Assembly: GCF_002163715.1 (NCBI RefSeq)
Contig: NZ_CP015698.1
Span: 3,450,201-3,514,200, forward strand
Direction of reading: 5' to 3'
Source of the DNA: Curvibacter sp. AEP1-3
Lineage (GTDB): Bacteria > Pseudomonadota > Gammaproteobacteria > Burkholderiales > Burkholderiaceae_C
DNA: 64,000 nucleotides
The notes under the pieces were generated by a model, which did no database searches, was not told the origin of the DNA, and saw only the letters and a list, made by a program, of their open reading frames with translations. A program made the translations under genes and the position numbers. This document shows positions 53,454-61,809 of this stretch, piece after piece. Each line of letters opens with the position of its first letter. Position 1 is the first letter of the stretch.

Positions 53454-54050
53454 ATGGCCAATCTCAGTGCAAACCGCCGGATGTTGGGCAAGCTCGCCGT
53501 GATTACGGTGGGTATGTTCGCATTCGGTTATGCACTGGTCCCCTTGTACAAGACTATTTGTGAGATGACCGGTATCAACATACTGGCGTTAGGGGAACAG
53601 GTCTTGTCCGGCAAGAAGGCAACGCCTGCCAATTCACAAGTAGACACCAGCCGCACCATCACTGTGGAGTTCGATGCGAACTCCCGTGGGCCTTGGGAAT
53701 TTAAGCCGGCAAAGCGTTCTTTGACCGTTCACCCTGGTGAAATGACCACGGTCGTGTATGAGTTTCAGAACGTGCAGAACCGTAGGATGTCCGCGCAAGC
53801 CATCCCCAGTTACGCACCCATGCAGGCCTCAGCGCACTTCAACAAGTTGGAGTGCTTTTGTTTCAATCAATACACCTTGGAGCCCGGAGAGAAAAAGTCT
53901 TGGCCTGTGGTATTCGTGATTGACCCGAAACTGTCTAAGGATGTATCGACCATCACCCTCTCCTATACCTTTTTTGAGGTGGGTGGCAAGACGCCTGCTG
54001 CACCGGTTGCAGTCGTCAGGCCAGTGATCTCTGAAAGTGCAGGCTCTTGA
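53454..54050 (+). CDS. ctaG: Cytochrome c oxidase assembly protein CtaG (Cox11)
   Basis: Inserts copper into CuB of subunit I. 198 residues: one N-terminal helix (LAVITVGMFAFGYALVPLYKTICEM), then the periplasmic beta domain with the copper-binding CFCFNQYTLEPGEK motif. It lies three bases after the small gene. Confidence 0.95.
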   Translation: MANLSANRRMLGKLAVITVGMFAFGYALVPLYKTICEMTGINILALGEQVLSGKKATPANSQVDTSRTITVEFDANSRGPWEFKPAKRSLTVHPGEMTTVVYEFQNVQNRRMSAQAIPSYAPMQASAHFNKLECFCFNQYTLEPGEKKSWPVVFVIDPKLSKDVSTITLSYTFFEVGGKTPAAPVAVVRPVISESAGS

Positions 54051-54259
54051 TGGCGGTGGGTGACGTGCAAAAAAAGTCTTCCTTTTTGCATAGTGTCAAA
54101 TTGGTAGCGTGGTCGTTTATTGGTATTCGCAGTAACAAAGGTTATCGGGATGACCTGGCCAAGGTGAATCCCTTGCATGTCGTTCTGGTGGGCATTGTCG
54201 GTGCATTGCTGCTGGTCGTGGGCTTGATCAGTCTTGCAAAATGGGTGGTCGGCTCTTAA
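54050..54259 (+). CDS. DUF2970 membrane protein
   Basis: 69 residues from the ATG, whose first base is the last of the ctaG stop (TGATG). A polar N-terminus (KSSFLHSVKLVAWSFIGIR), then one helix (VVLVGIVGALLLVVGLISL). DUF2970 members lie in oxidase operons of betaproteobacteria; role unknown. Confidence 0.85.
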   Translation: MAVGDVQKKSSFLHSVKLVAWSFIGIRSNKGYRDDLAKVNPLHVVLVGIVGALLLVVGLISLAKWVVGS

Positions 54260-54309
54260 AGAGCGGGTCGCGCATCACAAATTTGGATTTGAGAAGAAAT
54301 GGAGCAGAA

Positions 54310-55191
54310 ATGAGTTCAACAACACACGGCGGAACGCCTTACTACTTTGTGCCCGGACCTTCGCGTCATCCGGTCATGGCTGCCGCAGGTCTGTTTTTCG
54401 TCATTCTCGGTGCCGGCCAATGGATCAACGGCTCTGCTTGGGGCAAATACTCCTTGCTGCTTGGCATGGTGTGGTGGTTGTTCGTTCTTTATCAGTGGTT
54501 CCGTGATGCGGTCACTGAAAGTGAAGGCGGTCAGTATGGCCGCAAGATCGATATCTCCTACCGTTGGAGCATGAGCTGGTTCATCTTTTCAGAGGTGATG
54601 TTCTTCGGTGCATTCTTTACTGCACTTTGGTGGGCACGCTCGCACTCTGTACCAGCACTCGGCAGCTTGGAAAACTCGCTGCTATGGCCTGACTTCAAGG
54701 CGGTATGGCCCAGCTTGGCTGCCGGTGTGACTGCTTCTCCTGCCGGGATCGTCGAGCCCTTCACCACCATGGGTCCCTTCTGGCTGCCCACCATCAACAC
54801 AGCGTTGTTGTTGACCTCTGGCGTGACATTGACGATCGCACACCATGCGTTGATTGATGGCAATCGCTCCAAGACTATTGCCTTCATGTGGGCGACAGTC
54901 CTGCTGGGTATCACCTTCTTGTTTGTGCAGGGCTACGAGTACTACCATGCGTACACGGCCTACAACTTGAAGCTGAACTCCGGTGTGTTCGGTTCTACCT
55001 TCTTCATGTTGACGGGTTTCCACGGTTTCCACGTGTTTGTAGGCATGTTGATGCTGTTGTTCATCACCTTGCGCCTGCAAAAGGGTCATTTCACGCCTGA
55101 GCGTCACTTCGGTTTCGAAGGTGCAGCGTGGTACTGGCACTTCGTGGACGTTGTTTGGTTGGGTCTGTACGTTTTGGTGTACTGGATGTAA
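54310..55191 (+). CDS. ctaE: Cytochrome c oxidase subunit III
   Basis: 293 residues from the ATG giving MSSTTHGGTPYYFVPGPS; the upstream in-frame ATG lies within the previous gene. Seven hydrophobic helices; conserved FSEVMFFGAFFTAL and FHGFHVFVGM. A UUCG-loop terminator closes the operon. Confidence 0.95.
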   Translation: MSSTTHGGTPYYFVPGPSRHPVMAAAGLFFVILGAGQWINGSAWGKYSLLLGMVWWLFVLYQWFRDAVTESEGGQYGRKIDISYRWSMSWFIFSEVMFFGAFFTALWWARSHSVPALGSLENSLLWPDFKAVWPSLAAGVTASPAGIVEPFTTMGPFWLPTINTALLLTSGVTLTIAHHALIDGNRSKTIAFMWATVLLGITFLFVQGYEYYHAYTAYNLKLNSGVFGSTFFMLTGFHGFHVFVGMLMLLFITLRLQKGHFTPERHFGFEGAAWYWHFVDVVWLGLYVLVYWM

Positions 55192-55204
55192 CCCTTGCCG
55201 GCAT

Positions 55205-55234
55205 GAAAAAAGGGCACCTTCGGGTGCCCTTTTT
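55205..55234 (+). terminator. Terminator after ctaE
   Basis: AAAAAGGGCACC, UUCG loop, GGTGCCCTTTTT. Symmetry means it could also serve the convergent DUF2909 gene. Confidence 0.92.
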
Positions 55235-55246
55235 GCTGCAGCGTAT

Positions 55247-55468
55247 TCAATGCCCCTCAGGGATGCCGGTCGGGTGGATGTAGCCTAACTTCCAAGCCAG
55301 CAATATGCACAGAAACAAGAAGATCGAAACTCCAACGCGCGTCCCCAATGCCCTTGCCATATTCCGGGACTTGGCGGTTTGTGAAGAGCCTCCGCGTAAC
55401 ATGAAATAGAGGGCTGCTGTCAGGCTGCCCAGAATGGCTACGAAAGCGATGATTACGAGATACGTCAT
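55247..55468 (-). CDS. DUF2909 twin-helix membrane protein
   Basis: 73 residues: helix 1 MTYLVIIAFVAILGSLTAAL, a basic linker (RNMARALGTRVG), helix 2 FLFLCILLAWKLGYI. DUF2909 family, frequent beside SURF1 genes. The start codon abuts the SURF1 leader on the other strand. Confidence 0.85.
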   Translation of the reverse strand: MTYLVIIAFVAILGSLTAALYFMLRGGSSQTAKSRNMARALGTRVGVSIFLFLCILLAWKLGYIHPTGIPEGH

Positions 55469-55483
55469 GTGGAGAATTATTAC

Positions 55484-56221
55484 GTGAACCGCCGAATGCG
55501 ATGGTTGCTGATTGCGATAACCGCATGTCTTGCTACGGCGCTCACTTTGTCTTTGGGCTTCTGGCAACTCCGACGTGCTGCTCAGAAGGAGGCTTTGGCA
55601 GCCCAGATGGAGGCGGGGGAGTCAGGCCCATCGATCACGAGGTCCACCATCATCGCAAGCATGGCGACTGAGCAGTTTCTCCATCAAACAGTCCGCTTGC
55701 GGGGGCAGTGGGTTGTCGACAAGACGATTTACCTCGACAACCGGCAGATGCAGGCTAAGGTCGGTTTTTATGTACTAACGCCTCTGCGTGTTGAAGGGTC
55801 TGATGCGATCATCATGGTGCAACGCGGCTGGGCACCTCGTAACTTTGTAGAACGTGATCGCGTGCCAGAGGTACAAACCACAGCTGGGCCAGTCGAAATA
55901 ACTGGGCGAATCGCCTTGCCACCTTCCAAGCTTTATGAGCCCGGTGCGGCATCGACCGGCCTGATCCGGCAAAATCTCGACTTGCAGTTGTTCCGCCAGG
56001 AGACTGGGCTTTCACTGAGAACAGATCTGTCTGTTGTGCAAATTGGTGCAGCATCCGAAGGGTTGCTTCGGGAATGGCCGGCGATCAATCTCGGTGTCGA
56101 AAAACACTATGGTTACGCCGTGCAATGGTTTGCACTGACAGCGCTGATCGTGGGTTTGTTTGTCTGGTTTCAATTGCGACCGCTTTTCGTATCTTCCAAG
56201 GATTCTTCTACCCATGTCTAG
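55484..56221 (+). CDS. SURF1-family oxidase assembly protein
   Basis: 245 residues, helps deliver heme a to subunit I. Helix 1 near WLLIAITACLATALTLSLGFWQLRRA; RGWAPRN-type motif VQRGWAPRNFV; C-terminal helix HYGYAVQWFALTALIVGLFVWF with the conserved HYGYAVQW. The GTG at 55484 has GGAG nine bases upstream. Overlaps the next gene by 8 bases. Confidence 0.92.
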   Translation: MNRRMRWLLIAITACLATALTLSLGFWQLRRAAQKEALAAQMEAGESGPSITRSTIIASMATEQFLHQTVRLRGQWVVDKTIYLDNRQMQAKVGFYVLTPLRVEGSDAIIMVQRGWAPRNFVERDRVPEVQTTAGPVEITGRIALPPSKLYEPGAASTGLIRQNLDLQLFRQETGLSLRTDLSVVQIGAASEGLLREWPAINLGVEKHYGYAVQWFALTALIVGLFVWFQLRPLFVSSKDSSTHV

Positions 56222-56906
56222 CGCTCCAGTCCCCGACGATCGCCCCCTTGGTTTGACCGTTCATTCATTGCCAGAGCCTTCCGGCCAACTTCAGTCAGCC
56301 GCTGTCGACACGCGCGCGGGCAGAATCCGCATGCTGCTGGTGATGCTGGTATGTGCAGCCCCTGTCATCGCGTCTTATTTCACTTACTACGTTATTCGGC
56401 CTGAAGGTCGCCGGAATTTCGGCGAACTAATCGATCCGCAGCGTCCCTTGCCGGCTGTACAAGCGCAGGGGCTGTCTAACGAGATGGTGGCATTGCCTAG
56501 CTTGAAAGGCCAATGGCTATTTGTGAGTGTGGCCGGCGGCGCATGTGACGCTGCGTGTCAACAACATTTGTATATCCAACGCCAGTTGCGCGAAGGCTTG
56601 GGCAAAGAGAAAGACCGCCTTGACTGGGTGTGGCTGATCAATGACGACGCCCCAGTAAAGCCGGAGCTCTTGCCAGCACTCAAAGGCGCGACCGTGCTGC
56701 GCATGCCCGCTGCGGCACTATCGCAATGGCTCCCTGCTGAAACGGGCCATGAGATCCAAGAACACCTGTTTCTGGTCGATCCACTGGGTAATTTGATGAT
56801 GCGTTTTCCTCCCAGCATGAATGCAGAGACTGCTCTTAAGGCCAAGCGCGACCTTGACCGTCTGATGCGGGCCGCCCAATTCTGGGATCGCCCGGGCCGT
56901 GACTGA
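56214..56906 (+). CDS. SCO-like oxidase-associated membrane protein
   Basis: 230 residues from an ATG inside the SURF1 end. One helix (MLLVMLVCAAPVIASYFTYYV), then a thioredoxin-like domain with a CDAACQQ motif, like the copper-binding CxxxC of SCO proteins. The histidine of SCO is less clear (GHEIQEHLFLVDPLG). Likely an assembly factor or copper chaperone variant. Confidence 0.75.
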   Translation: MSSAPVPDDRPLGLTVHSLPEPSGQLQSAAVDTRAGRIRMLLVMLVCAAPVIASYFTYYVIRPEGRRNFGELIDPQRPLPAVQAQGLSNEMVALPSLKGQWLFVSVAGGACDAACQQHLYIQRQLREGLGKEKDRLDWVWLINDDAPVKPELLPALKGATVLRMPAAALSQWLPAETGHEIQEHLFLVDPLGNLMMRFPPSMNAETALKAKRDLDRLMRAAQFWDRPGRD

Positions 56907-56915
56907 TTGAAGCTC

Positions 56916-58046
56916 ATGCAAACGACCTTGTACGACTTGTCGCCCATTTTCCGGGTACTGCTGATCGGAGCGCTGGTGGCCTCTGTGCCGGCTTTGTGGG
57001 TGTATTTGCGAGACCGCAGCAGCAGTTCCGTAAGCCGTTACCACGCGCTGGTAGTGATTACCCTGTTTCTCACCTTTGACCTCGTGCTGTTCGGTGCATT
57101 TACTCGTTTGACCGATAGCGGGCTCGGTTGCCCTGATTGGCCCGGTTGCTATGGCAACGCAAGCCCCTTGGGTGCGACGCACGAGATCGCCATGGCGCAA
57201 ACGGCAATGCCCAGTGGTCCGGTCACCCACAGCAAAGCATGGATTGAGATGGTGCACCGTTACATGGCCACGTCGGTGGGCGCACTGATTACTCTGATGG
57301 TGATTCTTGCGTGGCGTGGCCGAAAACAAGAAGGCCTACTTGCCCTCAGCCCGTGGTGGCCCACAGCGACATTGGTTTGGGTGTGTATTCAAGGAGCCTT
57401 CGGCGCCTTGACAGTGACCATGAAGCTGTTTCCCGCCATTGTGAGCCTGCACCTGCTGGGGGGCTATGTGCTTTTGGCCTTGCTGATGGCGCAGGTCGCG
57501 GTGGGTGCAGCGTCGTCCCGATCTGGTACGCCAATCATTTTGCAGGTCGCACCCACTTGGGTCTACCGCTGGGCATGGGCAGCCTTGCTGATGCTGACCG
57601 TACAAGCTGCATCCGGCGCGTGGGTCAGTACCAATTACGCGGTGCTCGCCTGTGCCGAATTTCCCGGTTGTCAGGGGGTGATGTGGCCCCCCATGGATTG
57701 GAAGGCTGCGACGGAAATCTGGCGTCCGTTGGGGCTCACAGCCTCTGGCGACCATCTGAGCTTTCAGGCGCTGACCGCTATTCACATGGCGCACCGTCTG
57801 CTCGCAGGCATCACGGTGCTGGTGCTGGGCAGCCTGGCGTGGACACTATGGAAACAACCCGCCTTGAAGAAGCCCGCTCAATGGCTCACAGGCTTGCTGG
57901 TATTGCAACTGGCTACCGGCTTGAGCAACGTGGTGTTGGGCTGGCCCTTGTTGGCTGCTGTCATGCATACCGGCGGTGCCGGCGCCATGGTCATGGTGCT
58001 GGTCTGGGTCATCGTGGTATCCCGCACCCGACCCGTCGGCCGCTGA
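56916..58046 (+). CDS. ctaA: Heme A synthase (CtaA/COX15)
   Basis: 376 residues from the ATG giving MQTTLYDLS; an upstream TTG at 56907 would add three. Eight helices; FGAFTRLTDSGLGCPDWPGCYG and VHRYMATSVG are signature parts. The second half has FPGCQGVMWPPMD and IHMAHRLLAGI with the other heme histidine. Converts heme O to heme A. Confidence 0.95.
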   Translation: MQTTLYDLSPIFRVLLIGALVASVPALWVYLRDRSSSSVSRYHALVVITLFLTFDLVLFGAFTRLTDSGLGCPDWPGCYGNASPLGATHEIAMAQTAMPSGPVTHSKAWIEMVHRYMATSVGALITLMVILAWRGRKQEGLLALSPWWPTATLVWVCIQGAFGALTVTMKLFPAIVSLHLLGGYVLLALLMAQVAVGAASSRSGTPIILQVAPTWVYRWAWAALLMLTVQAASGAWVSTNYAVLACAEFPGCQGVMWPPMDWKAATEIWRPLGLTASGDHLSFQALTAIHMAHRLLAGITVLVLGSLAWTLWKQPALKKPAQWLTGLLVLQLATGLSNVVLGWPLLAAVMHTGGAGAMVMVLVWVIVVSRTRPVGR

Positions 58047-58070
58047 AAGATTGAGAAAAAGAGAATTCGA

Positions 58071-58967
58071 ATGACCGTACAAGTAGCAGCCCCCAAGCCC
58101 TCCGTGCTGGCTCAGTTCCATGCACTGACCAAGCCACGGGTCATCCAGTTGATTGTGTTCTGTGCGCTGATCGGCATGGTGTTAGCCGTGCCCGGCGCAC
58201 CCACGGGCGCCCAAGTCATGCTGGCAGCGATAGCCTGCCTCGGCATTTACCTGGTGGCCGGCGCAGCAGCTGCCTTCAATTGCATTGTGGAAAAAGGCAT
58301 TGATGCCAAGATGAAGCGCACCTCGTGGCGGCCCACTGCTCGCGGGGAACTCAGCGATACCCAGACTTTGATCTTCTCGGCCATTCTGTGTGCTGCCGGT
58401 TCTGCCATTCTGTATGTCTGGGTGAACCCCCTCACCATGTGGCTGACCTTTGCCACCTTTGTGGGCTACGCGGTGATTTACACCGTGATCCTCAAGCCCC
58501 TGACTCCCCAAAACATCGTGATCGGCGGCGCTTCCGGCGCCATGCCGCCGGTATTGGGTTGGGCTGCCATGACGGGTGATGTGGGGCCGGAGGCCCTGAT
58601 TCTTTTCCTGATCATTTTCCTGTGGACACCACCGCATTTCTGGGCGCTGGCTTTGTACCGTGTGGAGGATTACCGCAAGTCAGGCCTGCCCATGCTGCCG
58701 GTGACCCATGGCAGTGAGTTCACCCGCCTGCAGATCCTGCTCTACACCTTCATGTTGCTAGCGGCGTGTCTGCTGCCGTTTGTGTATGGCATGAGCCATT
58801 GGCCCTACCTGATCGTGGCAGTGGCGTTGTGTCTGGGATTTTGCTGGTACGCGGTGCGCCTGTTGCGTAACTACTCGGATGAGCTTGCCCGTGCGACTTT
58901 CCGTTTTTCGCTCATTCACCTGAGCGTGCTTTTCGCAGCCTTGCTGCTGGATCATTACCTCATATGA
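58071..58967 (+). CDS. ctaB: Heme O synthase (protoheme IX farnesyltransferase)
   Basis: 298 residues with nine helices of the UbiA superfamily. Motifs: [35 protein letters not shown] (the NxxxDxxxD variant), and [17 protein letters not shown]. It makes heme O for CtaA. ATGA overlap with sco. Confidence 0.95.
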   Translation: MTVQVAAPKPSVLAQFHALTKPRVIQLIVFCALIGMVLAVPGAPTGAQVMLAAIACLGIYLVAGAAAAFNCIVEKGIDAKMKRTSWRPTARGELSDTQTLIFSAILCAAGSAILYVWVNPLTMWLTFATFVGYAVIYTVILKPLTPQNIVIGGASGAMPPVLGWAAMTGDVGPEALILFLIIFLWTPPHFWALALYRVEDYRKSGLPMLPVTHGSEFTRLQILLYTFMLLAACLLPFVYGMSHWPYLIVAVALCLGFCWYAVRLLRNYSDELARATFRFSLIHLSVLFAALLLDHYLI

Positions 58968-59569
58968 ATAAACGTTCCGCTATTCAATTCATAGCTGCTG
59001 GCGCTTTGTTGGCGGGCGCTGGAGGCATGTTGAGTGCATGTTCTGAATCAAAGCCCAAGTTCTCCTCGGTGGATGTCACCGGCGCCAGCTACGCCAAAGA
59101 CTTCGAGCTTACCGACCACAATGGCAAAGTCCGTCACCTGGCAGACTTCAAAGGCAAGGTGGTCGTCATGTTCTTCGGCTACACCCAATGCCCGGATGTC
59201 TGCCCGACTTCGATGGCAGAGCTGGCAGAAGTGAAGAAGGCATTGGGGGTCGATGGCGACAAGCTTCAGGGCTTGTTTGTCACGGTAGATCCTGCCCGCG
59301 ATACGCCCGAAGTGCTCAAGGGCTATATGGAAAACTTTGACCCGACCTTCCTGGCGCTCTACACCACGCCCGAGAAGCTGGAAGCTTTGGCCAAAGACTT
59401 CAAGGTGTACTACAAGCGTGTCAATGGTCAGACACCTACCAGCTACACCATGGACCATTCGGCGGGCAGCTACATCTACGACACGCAGGGCAATTTACGC
59501 CTGTTCACCCGCTACGGCAGCGGTGCACAAGTGCTGGCTGCAGATATTCAGCAGCTCCTGAAGTCTTGA
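58964..59569 (+). CDS. SCO family copper chaperone lipoprotein
   Basis: 201 residues. Lipoprotein signal peptide ([17 protein letters not shown], lipobox LSAC). The Cu-binding [12 protein letters not shown] and the later HSAGSYIYD supply Cys2-His. Delivers copper to CuA of subunit II. The h-region of its signal peptide is encoded by repeat copy I. Confidence 0.93.
   Translation: MNKRSAIQFIAAGALLAGAGGMLSACSESKPKFSSVDVTGASYAKDFELTDHNGKVRHLADFKGKVVVMFFGYTQCPDVCPTSMAELAEVKKALGVDGDKLQGLFVTVDPARDTPEVLKGYMENFDPTFLALYTTPEKLEALAKDFKVYYKRVNGQTPTSYTMDHSAGSYIYDTQGNLRLFTRYGSGAQVLAADIQQLLKS
58979..59025 (-). repeat. Dispersed repeat, copy I (in the sco signal peptide)
   Basis: On the minus strand: CCAGCGCCCGCC, AGCGCCAGCAGCTAT, and the end GCTAT-GAATTGA-ATAGC. 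The gene is on the plus strand, so the repeat is read in the reverse direction and gives alanine-rich sequence ([12 protein letters not shown]). Confidence 0.6.
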
Positions 59570-59633
59570 TGAACGCGGCCTGACGCTCGTTGCCAGCCGG
59601 CCTGAAAGGCAGACTGGCATTCGGTGCAGGGGG

Positions 59634-60629
59634 TCAATCTGTCTTGATGTTCTGTTGGGTGATGATGCCGCCCAACAAAGCCGTGTCGGCCTTCACCCGG
59701 TTAGCCAATCCTTCCGAGGAAGTGCCTTGCACGGTCCAGCCCTGCTGGAACATCTTTTGGCGCATTTCCGGGCTGCGGGCAATCTCACCGAACAAGGTGG
59801 ACAGCCGAGCCACGACTGGCTTGGGCATGCTGTTGGGGGCGGCTACGGCGTTCCAGATTTCCAGGTTCAGGTCTTTCACTCCAGCCTCTGACAGACTGGG
59901 AATCTCCGGCACCAGCGCACTGCGCACGCTGGCAGTGATGCCGATGGCTTTGAGCTTGCCCGCCTTGATCTGGGCGGAAGCCAGGGCAGGGGGCAGCAGG
60001 CTGAGCTGCAGGTCACCCGCGATCATCGCGGTGGCAACTTGCGGATAGCCGGCATAGGGCACATGAAGAGGCGCCATGCGGGCTTTGGATTTGAGCAGCT
60101 CCATGCCGATATGGCCCACGGTGCCCACGCCGGGTGTGCCGTAATTCCACCTGTCGCCGGAGGCCCGTGCCGCGGCCAGAAACTCGGCCGCGTTATTGCC
60201 CGGCGCGTTGGCAGGTGCAGTCAGCACCAGGGGCGACACACCCAGCAAGCTCACCGGCGTCAAGTCTTTGAGCGGGTCGTAACTCAGCTTGGGGTTGAGC
60301 AGCTTGGCAATCGTCATGTTGCCGTTGATCATCAGCCCGATGGTGTGGTCATCGGTAGCTTTGGCGACCGCATCGGCGGCGATGTTGCCCGCTGCGCCCA
60401 CTTTGTTTTCCACGATCACAGGCTGGCCGAGGGCTTTTGAGAGTGGTTCTGCGAATGCTCGCGCCGTTAGGTCGGGCGAAGACCCGCCGGGAAATCCGAC
60501 GATGATGCGAACAGGCTTGGTCGGCCACGCAGCGGATTGAGTGGATTTTTGGGCATTAGCGCCCGTGGATAGTGCGCAAGCAGCTATGGAAAGCATAGCA
60601 AAAGCGGCGGTGCGGCGTGTGTGTGTCAT
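59634..60629 (-). CDS. Bug-family (TctC-like) solute-binding protein
   Basis: 331 residues from the ATG giving MTHTRRTAAFAM; a TTG at 60644 is an alternative. Signal peptide ending ANA; then WPTKPVRIIVGFPGGSSPDLTAR, the Bug signature. No TctA/TctB membrane genes nearby, as usual for Bug genes in this family. Repeat copy H overlaps the signal-peptide codons. Confidence 0.92.
   Translation of the reverse strand: MTHTRRTAAFAMLSIAACALSTGANAQKSTQSAAWPTKPVRIIVGFPGGSSPDLTARAFAEPLSKALGQPVIVENKVGAAGNIAADAVAKATDDHTIGLMINGNMTIAKLLNPKLSYDPLKDLTPVSLLGVSPLVLTAPANAPGNNAAEFLAAARASGDRWNYGTPGVGTVGHIGMELLKSKARMAPLHVPYAGYPQVATAMIAGDLQLSLLPPALASAQIKAGKLKAIGITASVRSALVPEIPSLSEAGVKDLNLEIWNAVAAPNSMPKPVVARLSTLFGEIARSPEMRQKMFQQGWTVQGTSSEGLANRVKADTALLGGIITQQNIKTD
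60551..60599 (+). repeat. Dispersed repeat, copy H (in a Bug signal peptide)
   Basis: TAGCGCCCGTGGAT, core GCGCAAGCAGCTAT, end GCTAT-GGAAAGC-ATAGC. The gene lies on the opposite strand and reads it as AMLSIAACALSTGAN. Confidence 0.75.
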
Positions 60630-60645
60630 CAGCTTGGTGTCCAAG

Positions 60646-60678
60646 AAAAAGCCCCTGCAGGCGGGGCCGGCAGGGGCA
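60646..60678 (-). terminator. Terminator after rpoH
   Basis: On the minus strand GCCCCTGC and GCAGGGGC form an 8-bp stem with a long GC-rich loop, followed by TTTTTC, 38 bases after the rpoH stop. Confidence 0.85.
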
Positions 60679-60715
60679 TTGTGCGTGAAGTTTTGCGGCG
60701 CGTGCCGCTGAGCAA

Positions 60716-61657
60716 TCAGGCGTAGGCGGCCAACGCTGTTTTCATCTTCTTCATGGCAGCGACTTCGATCTGGCGGATGCGCTCGGCACTTACGCCGTAT
60801 TCGGCGGCCAAGTCATGTAGGGTCATGCCGCCGGAGTTGTCGTCATTCACCTTGAGCCAGCGCTCTTCCACGATACGCCGACTACGCTCGTCCAGGCTGG
60901 CTAGGGCAGTCGCAATCCCGTCGGTGGCCAACACGTCGCGCTGGCGCGCTTCAATCATGGCCACCGGCTCGTGATTGGTGTCGGTCAAGTAAGCAATCGG
61001 GCCGAAGGCGTCTTCGCCATCATCGGAAGGACTGGGGTCCAGCAGCACGTCGCCACCGGCCAGGCGTGCTTCCATTTCCAGTACTTCTTCGGGCTTCACG
61101 TTTAGTTCCCGGGCCATTGTGTTCACCTGCTCGCTGTTTAGCGTGTCGCGGTGGGTGTCCAAGTCCGCCGCAGCGTCTTCACCTTTGAAGCGTTGCTTCA
61201 TGGAGCGCAGGTTGAAAAACAGTTTGCGCTGGGCCTTGGTGGTGGCCACTTTCACCATGCGCCAGTTTTTCAGGATGTATTCGTGGATTTCGGCCTTGAT
61301 CCAGTGCAGCGCGTAGCTCACCAGACGCACACCTTGCTCGGGGTCGAAGCGCTTGACCGCCTTCATCAGACCCACGTTGCCCTCTTGAATCAAGTCGCCG
61401 TGTGGCAGGCCATAGCCAAGGTACTGGCGGGCAACGGAAACGACCAATCGTAAGTGAGAGAGCACTAACTTACCGGCTGCTTCAAGATCGTTCTCGTTTT
61501 TGAACTTGCGGGCGAATTCCTGCTCTTCTTCCAAAGTGAGCATGGGCAAGCGGTTCGCGGCAGAAATATAGGCGTCCAGATTCCCCAGCGGCGGCACCAA
61601 TGACCACGGGTTGGCCGTGGCCAGGGCGGTGCGGGGGGCAGCAATCAATGCGGACAT
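60716..61657 (-). CDS. rpoH: RNA polymerase heat-shock sigma factor RpoH (sigma-32)
   Basis: 313 residues. Region 1.2 NLDAYISAANRLPMLTLEEEQ; region 2 GDLIQEGNVGLMKAVKRFDP and YALHWIKAEIHEYILKNWR; the RpoH box region QRKLFFNLRSMKQRF; region 4 LDERSRRIVEERWL and AAEYGVSAERIRQIE. It directs heat-shock transcription. A perfect CIRCE lies upstream, so HrcA probably represses it. Confidence 0.96.
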   Translation of the reverse strand: MSALIAAPRTALATANPWSLVPPLGNLDAYISAANRLPMLTLEEEQEFARKFKNENDLEAAGKLVLSHLRLVVSVARQYLGYGLPHGDLIQEGNVGLMKAVKRFDPEQGVRLVSYALHWIKAEIHEYILKNWRMVKVATTKAQRKLFFNLRSMKQRFKGEDAAADLDTHRDTLNSEQVNTMARELNVKPEEVLEMEARLAGGDVLLDPSPSDDGEDAFGPIAYLTDTNHEPVAMIEARQRDVLATDGIATALASLDERSRRIVEERWLKVNDDNSGGMTLHDLAAEYGVSAERIRQIEVAAMKKMKTALAAYA

Positions 61658-61685
61658 AGGGAACTCCTTCTCTTCAAACTTTATA

Positions 61686-61712
61686 TTAGCACTCGTTGGA
61701 GGAGAGTGCTAA
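61686..61712. promoter_or_regulatory. CIRCE element (HrcA operator) overlapping the rpoH promoter
   Basis: TTAGCACTC-N9-GAGTGCTAA, exact match to the CIRCE consensus, 29 bases before rpoH. On the minus strand its left arm TTAGCA and the following TAATAT (61688-61683) are 18 bases apart and could be the -35 and -10, so HrcA binding would block the promoter. Confidence 0.93.
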
Positions 61713-61763
61713 TTGATAAGTTCAATCCATGCGATTGAGTAGGGTTAGCCTGTCCAGCAAAGG

Positions 61764-61789
61764 ACAAGGGGCCCCACAGGGCCCCTTGT
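61764..61789 (-). terminator. Hairpin after the acyl-CoA synthetase gene
   Basis: ACAAGGGGCC and GGCCCCTTGT form a 10-bp stem with a 6-base loop. No strong T run is present on the minus strand, so its efficiency is uncertain. Confidence 0.6.
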
Positions 61790-61809
61790 TTGGCAAATCA
61801 ACGGCGCTT

